NCBI GenBank assembly: GCA_002347815.1
Contig: DDXV01000003.1
Coordinates: 27,501 to 91,500 of the forward strand
From: Syntrophaceae bacterium UBA2251
GTDB lineage: Bacteria; Desulfobacterota; Syntrophia; Syntrophales; UBA2251
DNA length: 64,000 nucleotides
Direction: 5' to 3'
This document shows, piece by piece, positions 62,561-64,000 of the stretch; positions within the stretch are counted from its first letter, which is position 1; every line of letters starts with the position of its first letter. Below the pieces are notes generated by a model, which saw nothing but the letters and a program-made list of their open reading frames with translations, had not been told where the DNA came from and ran no database searches. Position numbers and translations under genes: made by a program.

Positions 62561-62868
62561 TCAGAATGTCCAAGTTGACTCACATTTGCAGCAATGAGCT
62601 TCGGTTAGATGATCCTTCCGCGATAATCCAGTTGCCAGGATGGAAACGCCACCGGTTAGCACTGCGGCAGATGCTTTTGCACCGCTGATTCCAACTTTCT
62701 TGTCGATTGTCTTTGTGTGCACTCTCCCTTTTGTCTGGCAGTGCGGACATACGATATCTGAATTCCGTTTCCCATATAGCTTTTCATCAAGTTTGTCATC
62801 AGGCAGATTGTAGTAGTAAATCCAATACCTACGATGACAATGATGAACATGACGAGTGCTTCTACCAT
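62561..62868 (-). pseudogene. Small membrane/zinc-ribbon protein gene with a one-base frameshift
   Basis: From ATG 62868 (AGGGAGG SD) the frame encodes a membrane helix (MVEALVMFIIVIVGIG), then loses sense. In another frame from about 62820 to the TGA at 62561 a coherent protein continues: NLPDDKLDEKLYGKR, VCPHCQTKGRVHTK, a Gly/Ala/Val-rich hydrophobic stretch (GISGAKASAAVLTGGVSILATG) and CCKCESTWTF. Two CXXC-type pairs suggest a zinc ribbon. One extra base in the TTT at 62818-62820 would join them into about 102 residues. Mutation or sequence error; function unknown. Between 62441 and 62560 I see no gene. Confidence 0.6.
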
Positions 62869-62895
62869 TTACGCCTCCCTTGCTCTGCTGCCCTT

Positions 62896-62958
62896 GCCCA
62901 ACACAAGCGTCAGCCAGAGCCGGCTCTATCGGCGATTGGCTGCACGCACTCGTTCAAG
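62896..62958 (-). other. Second attC-like site
   Basis: On the minus strand CTTGAAC ... GTTGGGC (the latter fits GTTRRRY) bound arms GCGTGCAGCCA and TGGCTGACGC, which pair with one unpaired G. The perfect palindrome AGAGCCGGCTCT lies in the centre. It is 63 bases long, and the membrane/zinc-ribbon gene starts about 28 bases beyond. The outer core CTTGAAC is imperfect. Confidence 0.4.
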
Positions 62959-63122
62959 TGAGCCGCTACGCGGCAGATTCCTTTGAATATCTTTCTCTTA
63001 TCACAAAACCACCCAACCTAATAGCCACCTCTGACGACAGTAAGCATCCTCCTTTTGGTATACATGCTCTCAGGAAGCAACTGGCTTCCGACCCCATAAC
63101 CCACATCGAAAAGGAGAGCATC

Positions 63123-63821
63123 ATGCAAAAGAACTGGTGGCGCCAAAGCAACTGGCATTCAAAAATGGACAAATCCATGCAAGTCAGCGGCATGGGAGAA
63201 CGGACCAGGGAAGCTTATCTGCGTTCCATGCGTCAACTGGTCGAACATTACGACAAAAGCCCCGATCTCATCACGGAAGACGAACTGCTCGACTATTTCA
63301 TCCACCGGCAAAACGTCACCGGCTGGAGTCCCGCAACCATGCGCATCTGCTATTCCGGCGTCAAGTTCTTCTTCAAACACGTCCTCAAGAAAAACTGGCA
63401 TTTGCTTGCCATCGCCCAGGCGCGTCGGGAGCGACGGCTGCCGGCTGTGCTCTCCAGAGAAGAAATCAAAACGATTTTGGCTCTGGTACGACCCTTCCAC
63501 AATTATGCCTACCTGATGACCGTCTATTCCCGCGGCCTCCGTCTCCAGGAAGGTCTTTTCCTGGAAGTCTCCGATATCGATGGAAAGAGAAAGATGATCC
63601 ATGTCCATCGCGGCAAGGGAGCCAAGGATCGTTATGTACCCCTCCCCGAATCAACCTATGCCCTGCTCCGCCGTTATTGGATCACGCACCGCAATCCGAA
63701 CCTTATCTTCCCGGCCGTCGGCAGGGGCGGGCATGAGGGACCTCGCGCTAAGGCGTCGTCACGAATTAACTATTGCAAATATGTTTTGGAGAAATGGTGT
63801 AATTCCATTCTCCGTGGGTAA
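63123..63821 (+). pseudogene. 3'-truncated tyrosine recombinase
   Basis: Starts at ATG 63123 (AAGGAGAG SD). It has an N-terminal SAM-like core-binding domain (MGERTREAYLRSMRQLVEHY... ITEDELLDYF) and the first part of the catalytic domain, with Arg in YSRGLRLQEG and Lys in RGKGAKDRYVPL. After GRGGHEGPRA (about 63750) the sequence loses similarity, so HxxR, H/W and Tyr are absent and the protein cannot be active. The type is the one often next to IS91-like transposases, not an integron integrase. No gene is seen from 62959 to 63122. Confidence 0.75.
63788..63813. repeat. Imperfect hairpin at the recombinase breakpoint
   Basis: GGAGAAATGG / CCATTCTCC with a 7-base loop and one bulged A, just after the point where recombinase similarity ends. 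It may belong to the end of an inserted element. The 63822-63951 stretch holds no gene. Confidence 0.45.
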
Positions 63822-63951
63822 CTACTCAGGTAGCCCCACCATGGAGCCACCGTTGACTGGCGAGCAGTATACACCTTCCCAGATTTTAAGCCCCCAAAAT
63901 AAAATCATTTTCTGCTGGACTCAGGCGAAGGAATGTTGTAGTCTATGAGCC

Positions 63952-64000
63952 ATGGCAGAAATCATGGTCGTTCAAGGACGGGAATTACACGCCGAAGACA
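63952..64000 (+). CDS. Start of a probable DUF4338 (DruA-like) protein, cut by the window end
   Basis: ATG 63952 opens MAEIMVVQGRELHAED, which resembles the N-terminus of DUF4338 proteins (typically M.EI...QGRE). These occur in transposon-like elements and as DruA of the Druantia defence system. Only 16 codons are visible, so the call is tentative. Confidence 0.4.
   Translation, partial: MAEIMVVQGRELHAED

Noticed and set aside
62656..62868. 70-residue minus-strand protein
   Set aside because: Only its N-terminal helix looks real; the rest is out of frame relative to a clear zinc-ribbon sequence in another frame.
63123..63821. Integron integrase for the attC-like sites
   Set aside because: It lacks the IntI-specific insertion region as far as can be seen and resembles recombinases accompanying IS91-type elements; it is also truncated.

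Overview
The window is a GC-rich chromosomal segment (about 60% GC by eye) from a Gram-negative bacterium. Lnt, an MltD-like transglycosylase, YbgC and a PilS/PilR-like pair point to an outer membrane. The gene content fits an anaerobic, syntrophic or sulfate-reducing member of the former Deltaproteobacteria (Desulfobacterota, Syntrophus-like): indolepyruvate:ferredoxin oxidoreductase, archaeal-type phosphoglycerate mutase, a Re-citrate-synthase-like enzyme, and a LIV-type ABC operon containing acyl-CoA/aryl-CoA ligases. The lineage is an inference from gene families only.

Layout. 1-8.4 kb: clpX (5' end missing), lon, tRNA-Val, tRNA-Asp with a terminator, a radical SAM gene, then the overlapping set corC-lnt-prfB (prfB needs a programmed +1 frameshift). 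8.5-15 kb: an MltD-like lytic transglycosylase, then, on the minus strand, a radical SAM/B12-type gene broken by one in-frame TGA, a small membrane protein, an M20 peptidase, phoH and ybeY. 15-23 kb: an AT-rich control region, a MerR-type regulator fused to a degenerate class III cyclase domain, dtd, DUF1285, guaB, dnaE and a UPF0280 gene. 23-32.6 kb, minus strand: recG, then hom-apgM-ybgC-TPR-iorA-iorB, then dnaJ, with clear sigma70-like promoters before hom and dnaJ. 32.7-39.2 kb: purM-purN-pfk, rpmB, recJ and two small membrane proteins.

39.2-47.6 kb, minus strand: livK-livG-(AMP-binding ligase)-livH-livM-livF-(phenylacetate-CoA-ligase-like). Upstream lies what looks like a complete transcription attenuator: a 23-codon leader peptide with six Phe codons, an antiterminator that can pair, and two tandem U-tract terminators. 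This is the most interesting system in the window, because it predicts that phenylalanine supply controls this transporter/ligase operon. 47.6-61 kb: PilR/PilS-like two-component genes, comEC, hisS, aspS, a Re-citrate-synthase-like enzyme with a C-terminal Cache/PDC-like domain, a UvrD-type helicase and adk.

61.2-64 kb is accessory DNA with lower GC: a cassette-like unknown gene, a HigB/HigA-type toxin-antitoxin pair, a frameshifted membrane/zinc-ribbon gene, two attC-like imperfect hairpins, a 3'-truncated tyrosine recombinase and the first codons of a probable DUF4338 (DruA-like) gene. It looks like the remnant of a gene-cassette cluster without an integron integrase, disrupted by mobile elements. 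No rRNA genes or CRISPR arrays were seen.
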